A stretch of DNA of 64,000 nt from an uncultured Eudoraea sp. Lineage in GTDB: Bacteria; Bacteroidota; Bacteroidia; Flavobacteriales; Flavobacteriaceae. Location of the stretch: positions 558,001-622,000 of the forward strand of contig NZ_CANLGX010000002.1 in assembly GCF_947490415.1 (NCBI RefSeq). The letters are read 5' to 3'. Each line of letters opens with the position of its first letter. Within the stretch, counting starts at the first letter, position 1. The notes below the pieces were generated by a model. The model made no database searches, was not told the origin of the DNA, and saw only the letters and a list, made by a program, of their open reading frames with translations. Of the stretch, positions 52,133 through 61,499 are shown in pieces. Position numbers and translations under genes: made by a program.

Positions 52133-53857
52133 CTAGTTATTCTCATTCGTTTTGATCTTTACTCCGTCCTCATCAATTTTCATTTTAAAGGAATCCCCAT
52201 CGTCTTTAATGTCAATATCTACTCCATTCCCATTGATAATTATGCGGCCATTTTCATCATCGTCTTCGTTATCTATATCTTCAGGACAATCCAGGCATTT
52301 TAATACACCGTTCTCCTGCATAAGCCACTGATAATCTATGATATCACTTCTATAAATATCTTTGTCGTAGCGGGTTATTCTTCCAATATGGCGTTTAGCG
52401 GATTCATCCAATTGGATTACACTATTTGCGGGAACAAAAACAGTTAACCTGACTTCCTGGTCCCTAACTTTATTTTTAACATCTGTTGTAAGAAAATTAT
52501 CGAGTAACAGGGTATTAGCCTCAACAGAATAATTGTAATCAATCTTGCTTGCCCGATCTTTCGCGCTTGTAAAAGAACTTCCGTCTGCGTCCTTCCTAAT
52601 ACGGATGTGTGCAAGTGAATCTTCAGATTTTTTGATATCAAATCTTACATCGTCAGAAAATAAAATTTTATCTCCGTTTTCGTTATAGGTAACCGTCATT
52701 CCATTTATTCCTACGTTTTCCTGATTTTCGTATAGGTCACTGGATTGTAGACTAATACGCAAAGTATCAATGGCTTGAGGAAAATACAAATCCTCTGTAA
52801 CTGTGCTTGTTCCATTAAAAGCATGAGCCGATACCTGTTGAATTCCAAGGACACTCAATCCAATAATAGAGAGCAGCCATAATCCCAATAAAGAGAACTT
52901 AGCAATGTTTCCGATAGATTTAAGGTTGTTCACAAGAATTTTTAACCCCAGGTACAGCAGAAAGAAAAATGGTATTCCTATTGCGAAAAAGGAGAGTAGT
53001 GAAACCAACCAAACCGGTGCAACTGTGGAATTCACCATATCGTAAAAATCAACACCTGGGATATGTACGATGTCCAGAATTCCTACCGTGAATAATCCGA
53101 TAAAGAGACCAATTAAAGTTGCGGCACCTATTATGATTAATAATATCCCTATAAATTTTCCGAAAACTTTGAAAAAGAACATGATAATGTCTCCAAGAGC
53201 ATCAAAAAAAGTCCTGCCACTACTTTTTACTCTATTTCCTACTTTTTCATAATCTACACTCTTTACCCTATCTGCGACCTCGTCAAAACCTTCTTTTACT
53301 TTTTTTTCAATATTACTTATGTTAACCGGTTCACCTCTCATATCCAATTTCTGAGAAGTGGTTGCAGCTTCCGGCACTAAGATCCAGAGTAAGATATAGG
53401 CAATAAAACCAAAACCTGTGAAAATACCAAGTACGATGAAAATTAGACGTATCCATAAGACATCGAACCCTAGATAATGTTCAAGCCCGGCACACACACC
53501 ACCAATATATTTGTTGTCAACATCTCTATAGAGTTTTTTAACTCTTGGCCGTGATTCACTACTTTTTCTTGGTTCATCTTCAAAAATGTCTTCATCTACC
53601 ATATAGTCTTCAGGCTGTCCCATGATGTTGATGACTTCATCTACTTCTTTGAGGGTAATAACCTGCCTGTCGTTTTCCATTTTTTCCTGGAAAAGTTCAG
53701 CTACCCTGGCTTCAATATCAGCAATGATTTCATCACTTCCTGCCGTACCGGAAAATGAACGCTTAATTGATTCCAGGTACCGCTGTAATTTGTTGAATGC
53801 TTTTTCATCTATGTGAAAAAGTATATTTGCGAGATTTATATTTACTGTTTTATTCAT
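52133..53857 (-). CDS. PspC domain membrane protein
   Basis: 574 residues. An N-terminal acidic segment (1-100) precedes a PspC domain (about 108-165: KLYRDVDNKYIGGVCAGLEHYLG...). Several further helices follow (about 220-345), then a large C-terminal extracytoplasmic domain rich in Asp and Ser. The protein ends in acidic 'DIDNEDDDENG' and a Lys-containing tail. It belongs to the envelope-stress PadR-PspC systems of Bacteroidetes. It starts 2 bases after the PadR stop, so the two are translated from one message. Confidence 0.92.
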   Translation of the reverse strand: MNKTVNINLANILFHIDEKAFNKLQRYLESIKRSFSGTAGSDEIIADIEARVAELFQEKMENDRQVITLKEVDEVINIMGQPEDYMVDEDIFEDEPRKSSESRPRVKKLYRDVDNKYIGGVCAGLEHYLGFDVLWIRLIFIVLGIFTGFGFIAYILLWILVPEAATTSQKLDMRGEPVNISNIEKKVKEGFDEVADRVKSVDYEKVGNRVKSSGRTFFDALGDIIMFFFKVFGKFIGILLIIIGAATLIGLFIGLFTVGILDIVHIPGVDFYDMVNSTVAPVWLVSLLSFFAIGIPFFFLLYLGLKILVNNLKSIGNIAKFSLLGLWLLSIIGLSVLGIQQVSAHAFNGTSTVTEDLYFPQAIDTLRISLQSSDLYENQENVGINGMTVTYNENGDKILFSDDVRFDIKKSEDSLAHIRIRKDADGSSFTSAKDRASKIDYNYSVEANTLLLDNFLTTDVKNKVRDQEVRLTVFVPANSVIQLDESAKRHIGRITRYDKDIYRSDIIDYQWLMQENGVLKCLDCPEDIDNEDDDENGRIIINGNGVDIDIKDDGDSFKMKIDEDGVKIKTNENN

Positions 53858-53859
53858 TG

Positions 53860-54195
53860 TTAGTTGTTTTTAGTATTGGTAACCAAATTAACTGCTCCTC
53901 TGAGTTCATCCCAGGTAATGTTCAATTCCTTCAGGAACACTTTACCTGTTTCCGTAAGTGCATAATATTTTCTGGGTGGGCCAGAGGTTGATTCCTCCCA
54001 GCGATAATTGAGCAACCCGGCATTCTTTAACCTGGTTAGCAAGGGATAAATTGTACCTTCAACTACCAGCATTTTTGCATCCTTGAGGGTTCCAAGAATT
54101 TCGGAAGCATACTTATCTTCTCCTCGAAGAATGGAGAGTATGCAATATTCCAAAACTCCTTTTCGCATCTGTGCTTTTGTGTTTTCTATGTTCAT
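53860..54195 (-). CDS. PadR family transcriptional regulator
   Basis: 111 residues. The winged-helix domain of the PadR type is visible: ILRGEDKYASEILGTL, then VVEGTIYPLLTRLKNAGLLNYRWEES and PRKYYALTETGK. It most likely represses its own operon (PadR-PspC-GIN), the usual gene order in Bacteroidetes. No operator could be fixed from the sequence. Confidence 0.95.
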   Translation of the reverse strand: MNIENTKAQMRKGVLEYCILSILRGEDKYASEILGTLKDAKMLVVEGTIYPLLTRLKNAGLLNYRWEESTSGPPRKYYALTETGKVFLKELNITWDELRGAVNLVTNTKNN

Positions 54196-54355
54196 AATTT
54201 CATAATTCTGTTTTGTGCTGTTCCTCTTGTCGCGGATTAATTCAGCATCTGGTTAACTGTTCGTTTTTTTGTTTTTCATTTGATGATGATTGATAAATAA
54301 ACTCTTTTTTTATTGATGAATAACTCCTGTTATACAGCTTGATTACTGCTGTTTA

Positions 54356-54838
54356 TTATTTTATGAAATTGATCGTTATTGGATATTTAAAATACTGTCC
54401 TTCATTTGTTCTTAGGGTTGCCAGAATTGTGTAAACTATATTGACAATAAAGAGTGCAACTTGTAACAGACCTGTAATTCCAATAGGCCAAAGCCACCAT
54501 CCTAAATGCAAGTTTTCTCCTATAAAATGAAAATTGATATTATTGAACTCATTGTAATCTCGAATATCCAATAGCCCTCCTTCAAAAATGCTGGGTAAAA
54601 ATCCCAGTACGAAAGGAACCGATATAATTCCCAGAATAATGGAATACAATAAAAGGCTAATTTGGAAATTTAAAGCCTGCTTTCCATTGTAGTCCACGAA
54701 GTTGTGTTCCTTCTTATTTCCAATCCATAAAACCAATGGCAAAAGAAAGTTACCAAAGGGAATAAAGTACTTGCTAAGCGTGGATGCATGAATAACTGCG
54801 GATAAATTTCTTTCGTGTTTTGTCAATGTCTCTGTCAT
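54356..54838 (-). CDS. DUF4870 membrane protein
   Basis: 160 residues with four helices. The family pattern is clear: HASTLSKYFIPFGNFLLPLVLWIGNKKE, then VDYNGKQALNFQIS and the C-terminal FKYPITINFIK. No function is known. It lies upstream of the PadR-PspC operon on the same strand, with a 160-base gap without other features. It may be in the same regulatory group. Confidence 0.92.
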   Translation of the reverse strand: MTETLTKHERNLSAVIHASTLSKYFIPFGNFLLPLVLWIGNKKEHNFVDYNGKQALNFQISLLLYSIILGIISVPFVLGFLPSIFEGGLLDIRDYNEFNNINFHFIGENLHLGWWLWPIGITGLLQVALFIVNIVYTILATLRTNEGQYFKYPITINFIK

Positions 54839-54971
54839 GGCCTATTAGTTTCTTATGCAAATATATGGCTAAAAGAAGGTATTATGCAAAACATAGTACT
54901 AATATTTAACAAATAATTAACATTTATAAGTTAAAATAGAATACTTACTTTTACCATATATTTCTATTTTT

Positions 54972-55427
54972 ATGAGCCTGAGTCCCAGTAAATTCAATGT
55001 CTTTGCTTTTTTTAAATTACCATCGGCCTGGTGGTCCGGTGTTCGGCTTAGATCTTTCGATGAAGAGAAAGCCGTGGTTACCGTAAGACATAAATGGTTT
55101 AATCAGAACCCATTTAAATCTATGTTCTGGGCTGTTCAGGGGATGGCAGCCGAACTTAGTACCGGGATTATGGTTAGTTCACAGATTAGAGAACGCAGTG
55201 AAAGCATTTCCATGCTTGTTGCCGGTAATAATGCTAATTTCTCTAAAAAAGCGACCGGTAAAATTACATTCACCTGCGAGGACGGGCATAAGATAAAAGA
55301 AGCATTAGACCAAACGATTGCTACCGGAGAGGGGCAAACCTTTTGGATGAAATCTGTTGGGATAAATAAAGACGGAATAGTAGTTTCTACCTTTAATTTT
55401 GAATGGACCGTAAAATTGAGAAACTGA
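54972..55427 (+). CDS. DUF4442 family protein (hotdog-fold thioesterase-like)
   Basis: 151 residues. The DUF4442 pattern is seen: SAWWSGVRLRSFDEEKAVVTVRHKWFNQNPFKSMFWAVQGMAAEL. The hotdog fold suggests an acyl-thioester function, but no catalytic assignment is possible. A -7 like TACTTTTA lies about 20 bases upstream of the ATG. It runs in the same direction as the next genes. Confidence 0.88.
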   Translation: MSLSPSKFNVFAFFKLPSAWWSGVRLRSFDEEKAVVTVRHKWFNQNPFKSMFWAVQGMAAELSTGIMVSSQIRERSESISMLVAGNNANFSKKATGKITFTCEDGHKIKEALDQTIATGEGQTFWMKSVGINKDGIVVSTFNFEWTVKLRN

Positions 55428-55503
55428 TATTGTTTTTTTATTATGTTGCTGTAACATTTTGTATTCTGATCCAACTAACTAGTGATAACCTAAAATAATA
55501 AAA

Positions 55504-56304
55504 ATGAACGCACACGAAATAGACTACAAGATTTACGGCGAAGAAATGCAATACGTTGAAATAGAGCTGGATCCACAGGAGGCTGTGGTGGCTGAAGCCG
55601 GCAGTTTCATGATGATGGACACCGACATAAAGATGGATACCATATTTGGCGATGGCTCCAACCAGGATAACAGTGTACTTGGCAAATTATTTTCGGCAGG
55701 AAAACGAATTCTAACCGGTGAGAGCTTGTTTATGACCGCTTTTTTAAATATGGGTCAGGGCAAAAAGGAAGTTAGTTTTGCTTCTCCTTATCCCGGCAAG
55801 ATTTTGCCCATTGATTTATCTGAAAAACATGGAAAATTTATTTGTCAGAAAGATGCCTTTCTCTGCGCGGCTAAAGGAGTTTCTATAGGGATAGAATTCT
55901 CTAAACGACTTGGCAGAGGCCTGTTTGGGGGTGAAGGTTTTATCATGCAGAAACTTGAAGGTGACGGCATGGCCTTTGTTCACGCCGGCGGTACCCTGGC
56001 CAAGAAAGAGCTGGGGCCTGGTGAAATTTTAAAAGTTGATACAGGTTGTATTGTGGGGTTTACAAAGGATATAGACTACGATATTGAGTTTGTTGGAGGA
56101 ATCAGAAATACTGTATTTGGTGGTGAAGGTTTGTTCTTTGCGTCTTTGAGAGGACCTGGAACCGTCTATGTACAATCCCTTCCTTTTAGCAGGCTCGCAG
56201 GCAGAGTTTGGGCTGCAGCGCCAAAAGGGGGAGGAAAGGACAAAGGAGAGGGAAGTATTTTAGGAGGAATAGGAGATCTTCTGGATGGTGATAACCGTTT
56301 CTAA
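55504..56304 (+). CDS. TIGR00266/AIM24 family protein
   Basis: 266 residues. It shows the family start IDYKIYGEEMQYVEIELDPQEAVVAEAGSFMMMD and the characteristic Gly-rich repeats, including FVHAGGTLAKKELGPGEILKVDTGCIVGF and RGPGTVYVQSLPFSRLA. The fold is a double-stranded beta-helix; AIM24 in yeast is mitochondrial. The bacterial function is unknown. Confidence 0.93.
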   Translation: MNAHEIDYKIYGEEMQYVEIELDPQEAVVAEAGSFMMMDTDIKMDTIFGDGSNQDNSVLGKLFSAGKRILTGESLFMTAFLNMGQGKKEVSFASPYPGKILPIDLSEKHGKFICQKDAFLCAAKGVSIGIEFSKRLGRGLFGGEGFIMQKLEGDGMAFVHAGGTLAKKELGPGEILKVDTGCIVGFTKDIDYDIEFVGGIRNTVFGGEGLFFASLRGPGTVYVQSLPFSRLAGRVWAAAPKGGGKDKGEGSILGGIGDLLDGDNRF

Positions 56305-56343
56305 ATTATTCCCTACAAACTTTGAAACCAGATTAATTTCTTT

Positions 56344-56997
56344 ATGAATTTTAATAAACTATTTGACTTTTTAAGTGAATTGGAGAAGAACAATTCCAAG
56401 GTCTGGATGGATAGTAACCGAAAACGGTACAAGGAAATTCGCACAGAATTTATTAACTGGTTAGATGATCTGGATAATACCCTGGCAGATATTGATCAGG
56501 ATTATTACCCCACTCCGGGAAAAAAGGGCATAAACAGGATTAACAATAATCTTATGTTTCACCCGCATAAACCTATTTATAAAGATCACTTTGGCGCAGG
56601 TTTGGATAAGGCACCAGGGGCAGGAGATTTTTATATTCAGATTGGAATAAATGAATCTTTACTTGCCGGTGGAGTTTGGCGACCGGACCCAAAATCACTG
56701 CGAAGTATAAGAGATGCTATAGATTATAACGGGTAAGAACTAATAAAAATAATCAATAAAGATTCATTTAAAAAAACTTTTGGCTCGCTATATATAGACG
56801 AAAAGTTGAAAAGCGCCCCCAAAGGTTTTACAAAGGAGCATCCTCATATTGATTTGTTGAGAAATAAATCCTTTGCGGTAGTCCACCAGCTTTCAAAAGA
56901 TCAGGTAATAAGTGATGATTTTAAAGAAATTGTTATCAAAGTATACCGAGAAATGCTTCCTTTTAGGAGGTATTTAAATAATGCACTTACCGTGTAA
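56344..56997 (+). pseudogene. DUF2461 (TIGR02453) family gene interrupted by an in-frame TAA
   Basis: The frame opens at 56344 (NFNKLFDFLSELEKNNSKVWMDSNRKRY, a DUF2461 start), and the first stop, TAA at 56734-56736, falls after IDYNG. Reading on in the same frame gives ELIKIINKDSFKKTFGS and then the usual C-terminal half (HPHIDLLRNKSFAVVHQLS) to a stop at 56997. If the stop codon is read as GAA, the expected 'NGEEL' sequence results, so a single G-to-T change would explain it. Without the stop the product would be about 217 residues, the family's usual length. This is either a real recent nonsense mutation or a sequencing error. Family function is unknown. Confidence 0.85.
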
Positions 56998-57035
56998 ACC
57001 AATTATATTTAATACTTCAAATAACATAAGCCGCG

Positions 57036-57623
57036 ATGAACGTGACAGAAAGCAGGATTAAAAATATTAGAAAAGAAGTTTTATCAGATAATTGGTACAC
57101 CTTATGCAAGTACACTTATGAATATCAAAAAGAGGATGGAAAGTGGGAAACTCAGATTCGCGAGTCGTATGACCGTGGAAATGGAGCTGCAATCTTGTTG
57201 TATAACAAACAGAAAGGAACAGTTATTCTTACCAAACAATTCAGGATGCCTACCTACGTAAACGGAAACTCCACCGGGATGATGATAGAGGTATGCGCAG
57301 GCTTGTTGGATGGGGCTCATCCGGAAGAATGTATCAAAAAAGAAGTGGAGGAAGAAACCGGGTATCAAATACATCATGTAAAAAAGGTATTTGAATCTTA
57401 TATGTCACCAGGCGCTGTTACTGAAATACTTCACTTTTTTATTGGCGAATACGAAGAGCAAATGAAAGTTGGAGATGGTGGGGGTGCCGAGGATGAGAGT
57501 GAAAATATTGAAGTACTGGAAGTTTTATTTGATACGGCTTTAGACATGATTTCAAACGGGGAAATAAAAGATGCAAAAACTATTATGCTCGTACAATACG
57601 CAAGCATAAATAACATAATTTAA
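57036..57623 (+). CDS. nudK: NudK-type GDP-mannose pyrophosphatase (Nudix hydrolase)
   Basis: 195 residues. The Nudix box is [23 protein letters not shown] (about residue 86-108; Lys replaces the usual Arg, as in NudK). The following [18 protein letters not shown] and [15 protein letters not shown] segments match the NudK branch closely. It hydrolyses GDP-mannose and similar sugar nucleotides. It shares a 4-base overlap at its end with the convergent PBP4 gene. Confidence 0.9.
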   Translation: MNVTESRIKNIRKEVLSDNWYTLCKYTYEYQKEDGKWETQIRESYDRGNGAAILLYNKQKGTVILTKQFRMPTYVNGNSTGMMIEVCAGLLDGAHPEECIKKEVEEETGYQIHHVKKVFESYMSPGAVTEILHFFIGEYEEQMKVGDGGGAEDESENIEVLEVLFDTALDMISNGEIKDAKTIMLVQYASINNII

Positions 57624-58894
57624 TAATTGTCCCGTATCCATTCGAACACATACTGCATCTGTTTTTTTATCTCCGAAGCAGGATTCGTAAAATGATTATT
57701 CATAAAACTGAATATTAGCGTTTTCCCGGATTTAGTTATTAAATACCCACTAATATTATGATTGTTACCCAGTGTGCCAGTTTTAGCATAGATATATGGT
57801 TGTGGATTTCCCGGATACCAATCAGATATTGTCCCTGATTCGCCTCCCTCCGCAAAAAGATGGAATAGTCGTTCTTTTGGAACCTCCCTATGAATTGCAC
57901 TTAAAACATATACTATAGCTTCAGGGCTAAAAAGATTATATCTGGAAAGTCCGGAGCCATCTACCCACCTTGGCAATTGTTTTAAATCTTTCAGGTGATT
58001 TTTAAGCATGTACTCTATAGCCGTTCCTGTGTTTAATGTGTCTGATAGGGTAGAGGAGGCCAGTAAGAGTAATTGCTCAGCCAAAAAATTATCACTTTCC
58101 TGCATCATTCTTTTATTTATACTATCGGTAAGAATTCCAGAGAGTATTATTTTTTCTTCACAGGGCATTTTTTGAACCACTGATATTTCTCTACCGAGGG
58201 CTTTTTCCAAAAGTGTCTTAATTACAGTGCTATCTGTTTTAAATGGAATTTCAAGGGTGTCTTTTCTTGTCGGATCGAAATAAAAAGTATTCGTTTCGTT
58301 CTCACGATTAATTGTATTTTTTACCAGTGCTACATTCGGCATAAAATAGTTTGGAATCACGTGTAAGCTATCCGAATTAAAGATAGTTACTACATTGCCA
58401 TATATTGGCAAGGCACTGCGTTCGGCAGAATAATACCCGTCATAGTCTTCCCATGCCCAGCCAGGTCCGAATTTGCTATCAGTAAAGTTGTTCTGATGGA
58501 GAGAGATATTTTTAAAGCCCTTTAAAAACCGGGCAACGGAACTATCCTTTAAATATGGATGCAAGAGCGAGGGATTACCAGTACCTTCTATAAACAGGGT
58601 GTCGTTTACATTGCAATATTTCAATGCAGGAATCTGTTTGGGCAGTAGTAATAATGATGTATAAAGGGTGAAAATTTTTGTATTACTTGCCGGTGTAAAA
58701 TACTTATCACTGTTGAGGCGGTACAATGTATCACCAGACATTGGATCGTAAATCATAATTCCTGTAAAATGATTTCTGAAAGTTTTAAGTTTCAATGCCG
58801 TGGTGACAGTTTTGTCTAACTTTTTACCGGACGCGCAGGCCCCAATAATAACTGAGAATAGGATTATACCGCAACTATTTAGGATTTTTTTCAA
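57620..58894 (-). CDS. dacB: D-alanyl-D-alanine carboxypeptidase, PBP4 (peptidase S13)
   Basis: 424 residues. A lipoprotein signal (lipobox IGAC, Cys20) precedes the catalytic domain. The active-site motifs are SNTK (Ser70-Lys73), SDN (Ser267) and KTG (Lys371). The domain inserts typical of PBP4 lie between the first and second motifs. It trims or cleaves peptidoglycan cross-links in the periplasm. Its lipid anchor is common in Bacteroidetes. Its stop codon overlaps the nudK stop. Confidence 0.93.
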   Translation of the reverse strand: MKKILNSCGIILFSVIIGACASGKKLDKTVTTALKLKTFRNHFTGIMIYDPMSGDTLYRLNSDKYFTPASNTKIFTLYTSLLLLPKQIPALKYCNVNDTLFIEGTGNPSLLHPYLKDSSVARFLKGFKNISLHQNNFTDSKFGPGWAWEDYDGYYSAERSALPIYGNVVTIFNSDSLHVIPNYFMPNVALVKNTINRENETNTFYFDPTRKDTLEIPFKTDSTVIKTLLEKALGREISVVQKMPCEEKIILSGILTDSINKRMMQESDNFLAEQLLLLASSTLSDTLNTGTAIEYMLKNHLKDLKQLPRWVDGSGLSRYNLFSPEAIVYVLSAIHREVPKERLFHLFAEGGESGTISDWYPGNPQPYIYAKTGTLGNNHNISGYLITKSGKTLIFSFMNNHFTNPASEIKKQMQYVFEWIRDNY

Positions 58895-58989
58895 TTTAAT
58901 ATCATGTACTTGGTTAGGGAAAAATAGATTTTAACATGAAATTATCCAATTTTTAACGGAATGGATACAATAATCTAAAGCTTTTTTTG

Positions 58990-59005
58990 GTTATTTTTGA
59001 ATAAC
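58990..59005 (+). promoter_or_regulatory. -7 element inside a GTTATT-N4-AATAAC palindrome
   Basis: The palindrome GTTATT TTTG AATAAC overlaps a perfect TAnnTTTG element, TATTTTTG at 58992-58999. It lies 25 bases before the start at 59031. No clear -33 TTG was found. A repressor bound here would cover the promoter. Confidence 0.45.
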
Positions 59006-59030
59006 AATCTAATTAAAACAAACTCTCAAT

Positions 59031-59228
59031 ATGGCAAAAGCTATGCTGGAGTATTATAAAACCGTACTCCAAAAAGTAAGTTTTGATGTAAAACTCTTTA
59101 GTAAAGAACTCAAAAAAGCAATAACTAAACTATTGCCTGAAGAAATTGAAGAATTGAAAGCCTGGTTACAAGTTTTTATAACCGATAAACCAGAGTTACA
59201 ACCTACATTGATTTATCTAAAAGTATAA
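59031..59228 (+). CDS. Small conserved-looking hypothetical protein
   Basis: 65 residues, Lys/Glu/Leu-rich, probably all-helical (FSKELKKAITKLLPEEIEELKAWLQ). It has its own -7 element and a terminator, so it is very likely a real gene. No signal peptide and no motif I recognise. Function unknown. Confidence 0.75.
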   Translation: MAKAMLEYYKTVLQKVSFDVKLFSKELKKAITKLLPEEIEELKAWLQVFITDKPELQPTLIYLKV

Positions 59229-59233
59229 CCCAT

Positions 59234-59266
59234 AAGCCACCCAACAAGGTGGCTTTTATTTTTTAT
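59234..59266 (+). terminator. Terminator after the small gene
   Basis: An 8-bp perfect stem (59234-59241 with 59248-59255) is followed by TTATTTTTTA. It lies 6 bases after the stop codon and reaches into the end of the convergent OxyR gene. Confidence 0.88.
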
Positions 59267-60197
59267 GGATTGGACTAATTATTTTTACATCCTGAAAAGC
59301 GATTGCTCCGCGTACAATCCCTGAAATAACTTCTTTCAATGCCTGTGTAATCTGAATTTTAAGTTCGCTTTTGTGATAAATTAGACTTACTTCCCTGGCT
59401 GGTGAGGGATTATTGAAATATTTTAAATTTTTCTGTTTTTCCTCATCCAATTCCAGGGTGTTTAGGTAGGGTAATAAGGTCATTCCCATATCCTGATCAG
59501 CCAGATTTACCAAAGTCTCAAAACTGCCGCTTTGCAACTGAAAATGCTCGTTTTCAAATTTTTTTGGTGTTTTACAAAGATTTATTACTCCATCCCTGAA
59601 ACAATGCCCGTCCTTTAACAGCAATATATCACTAATATCCAGATCACTGGGATTTAGTTTATCTGCTGCTCTAAGTCTATGATTTTTTGGCACATACCCA
59701 ACAAAGGGCTCATAGTATAATGGCCTTTCTATGATATACTCAATTTCCAGTGGAGTGGCGGCAATAGCCCCATCTATATGACCTTCTTGTATATTTTTGA
59801 TGAGGGTTTCTGTGCTTTGTTCTTTTATAATAAGATGTACTTTGGGGTATTTGTTAATAAAGGTTTTAAGAAACATAGGCAGGAGAGTGGGCATAATTGT
59901 TGGGATAATACCCAATGTATATTCACCACCAATAAACCCTTTTTCCTGATCAACAATGTCCTTAATTCGTTCCGCTTCGTTTACAATATTTTTGGCCTGT
60001 GCAACTATTTTTTGACCCGCTTCTGTAATACGGATGGGTTTCTTGCTTCTGTCAAAAATAAGTACGTCCAGTTCGTCCTCAAGTTTTTGCACCTGCATGC
60101 TTAATGTAGGTTGCGTAACAAAACTTTTTTCTGCGGCCAGAGTGAAATTCTGGTATTCTGCAACCGCCAAGACATATTGCAATTGGGTAATGGTCAT
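59256..60197 (-). CDS. oxyR: LysR-type regulator, OxyR
   Basis: 313 residues. The N-terminal winged helix (residues 1-60: ITQLQYVLAVAEYQNFTLAAEKSF) is followed by the LysR effector domain. The redox pair is Cys199 and Cys208, in GHCFRDGVINLC, with the same spacing and almost the same numbering as E. coli OxyR. It should sense H2O2. It is divergent from dps with a 96-base gap, so dps is the likely target. Confidence 0.94.
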   Translation of the reverse strand: MTITQLQYVLAVAEYQNFTLAAEKSFVTQPTLSMQVQKLEDELDVLIFDRSKKPIRITEAGQKIVAQAKNIVNEAERIKDIVDQEKGFIGGEYTLGIIPTIMPTLLPMFLKTFINKYPKVHLIIKEQSTETLIKNIQEGHIDGAIAATPLEIEYIIERPLYYEPFVGYVPKNHRLRAADKLNPSDLDISDILLLKDGHCFRDGVINLCKTPKKFENEHFQLQSGSFETLVNLADQDMGMTLLPYLNTLELDEEKQKNLKYFNNPSPAREVSLIYHKSELKIQITQALKEVISGIVRGAIAFQDVKIISPIHKK

Positions 60198-60230
60198 CTA
60201 TCATAATTTTGAGTAATACAAATATAAAAA

Positions 60231-60277
60231 CTATCAATAAAACTTATACTATAAGAGATAGATATTTAATAACTTTA
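60231..60277 (+). promoter_or_regulatory. Candidate OxyR operator and -7 element of dps
   Basis: CTATC (60231-60235) and GATAG (60257-60261) flank a perfect inverted repeat CTTATA-C-TATAAG (60243-60255), the kind of dyad LysR-type regulators bind. TAACTTTA at 60270-60277 is one mismatch from TAnnTTTG and lies 16 bases before the dps start. Confidence 0.5.
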
Positions 60278-60293
60278 TGCTAAATCAAAAAAT

Positions 60294-60776
60294 ATGATGA
60301 AATTAAATAGTATTGGCCTGAATACGGAGAAATCCAAGGCACTAAGTAAGGATTTGAATAAATTATTAGCAAATTTTCAAACGTACTATCAAAACCTTAG
60401 AGGCATTCACTGGAATATTAAAGGAAAAAGTTTTTTTGATCTACATGTCAAATTTGAAGAATTATACAACGATGCAAACTTAAAAGTAGATGAAATAGCC
60501 GAACGAATACTAACCTTAGGGGAAGTTCCACTTCATACTTTTGAGGATTATTTGAAAAATTCAAATGTTCCGATCGGTAAAAATGTAACTAAGGATGAGG
60601 AAGCAATTAAATTGATCGTTGATTCTTTAAAAGAGCTTCTGCTCATTGAACGCAAAATTCTGGCTGATTCGGATGCGGCTAATGATGAGGGTACCAATTC
60701 TATGATGAGTGGTTTTATTACGGAACAGGAAAAAACGGTTTGGATGATGAAAGCCTGGCTGGCAGAGGAAATATAA
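60294..60776 (+). CDS. dps: Dps family DNA-protecting ferritin
   Basis: 160 residues. The ferroxidase ligands His39, His51, Asp66 and Glu70 (in HWNIKGKSFFDLH and DEIAERI) have the 12-15-4 spacing of Dps proteins. It stores iron with H2O2 as the oxidant and protects DNA. The gene may start at either of two adjacent ATG codons. It is divergent from oxyR. Confidence 0.95.
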   Translation: MMKLNSIGLNTEKSKALSKDLNKLLANFQTYYQNLRGIHWNIKGKSFFDLHVKFEELYNDANLKVDEIAERILTLGEVPLHTFEDYLKNSNVPIGKNVTKDEEAIKLIVDSLKELLLIERKILADSDAANDEGTNSMMSGFITEQEKTVWMMKAWLAEEI

Positions 60777-60850
60777 TACTTTATGCTACAGAATGATAGC
60801 TTTGTCATTCAGGATATAGTTTTTATTTCTTTTAAAAAATACCTATAAAT

Positions 60851-60879
60851 AAAAATGCCCGCTTTTTACGGGCATTTTT
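60851..60879. terminator. Bidirectional terminator after dps
   Basis: An 11-bp perfect stem (60851-60861 with 60869-60879), CTTTTTA loop, with A/T tracts on both sides. It serves dps (ends 60776) and the convergent DUF2141 gene (ends 60895). Confidence 0.9.
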
Positions 60880-60894
60880 ATGTTTTATACTGAT

Positions 60895-61314
60895 TTAAAA
60901 GCGAAGCTTCAATTCAAAATCTTCGTCGTTTACTTCAAACTTTACATCCTTAAAGTTAGGGGGTCCCATGGCCATTTCATTACCGCTCATAGCATATTTT
61001 TCTTTTGGCATACCGCTATCGTGAAAGTCCATTCTTTGATTTTCATTTTCATCGTGTAAGGATGAAATTGCATAGGTGCCCGGCTTTACATTTAGAAAAA
61101 CAAAGGAAATACTCCCGGTCTTTGCTTCAAGCTTAAAATTTTGGATTCCCTGACCTCGCATAAATGTGTCCTGTGTATGTAGTGCTGCCAGGATTTGACC
61201 TTCATCACTTAGAACATTTTCAATAGTGACCTTAAGGGTGATGCCTTTTGTATCCTGCGCATTGGCAATAATCCCCGAAATAAATAAACTTAAAATAAGT
61301 GCTAACGTTTTCAT
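60895..61314 (-). CDS. DUF2141 secreted protein
   Basis: 139 residues. A signal peptide (MKTLALILSLFISGIIANA) is followed by a compact beta-rich domain. The family motifs are TVENVLSDEGQILAALH-like and PGTYAISSLHDENENQRMDFHDSGMPKEKYA. It is probably periplasmic or outer-surface; function unknown. It stands alone. Confidence 0.92.
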   Translation of the reverse strand: MKTLALILSLFISGIIANAQDTKGITLKVTIENVLSDEGQILAALHTQDTFMRGQGIQNFKLEAKTGSISFVFLNVKPGTYAISSLHDENENQRMDFHDSGMPKEKYAMSGNEMAMGPPNFKDVKFEVNDEDFELKLRF

Positions 61315-61499
61315 TTTATTGTTTTTTTAGTTGTTTATGATGGTCCAAAACTCCGAAAACATAAAAACAATAAAAATCATTGTTTACTCAACTGTAGGAA
61401 ATAAGGAATGAATTGTAAACTACATTAAGCTACAATCAAATTTTTGAAAAAGCAGTAAAATAATATACTGATAAGAAACCTAAAACCTGAGATTAACTC

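Noticed and set aside
56806-56997. Separate short gene starting at TTG
   Set aside because: It is in the same frame as the upstream DUF2461 half and is its natural C-terminus; treated as one broken gene.
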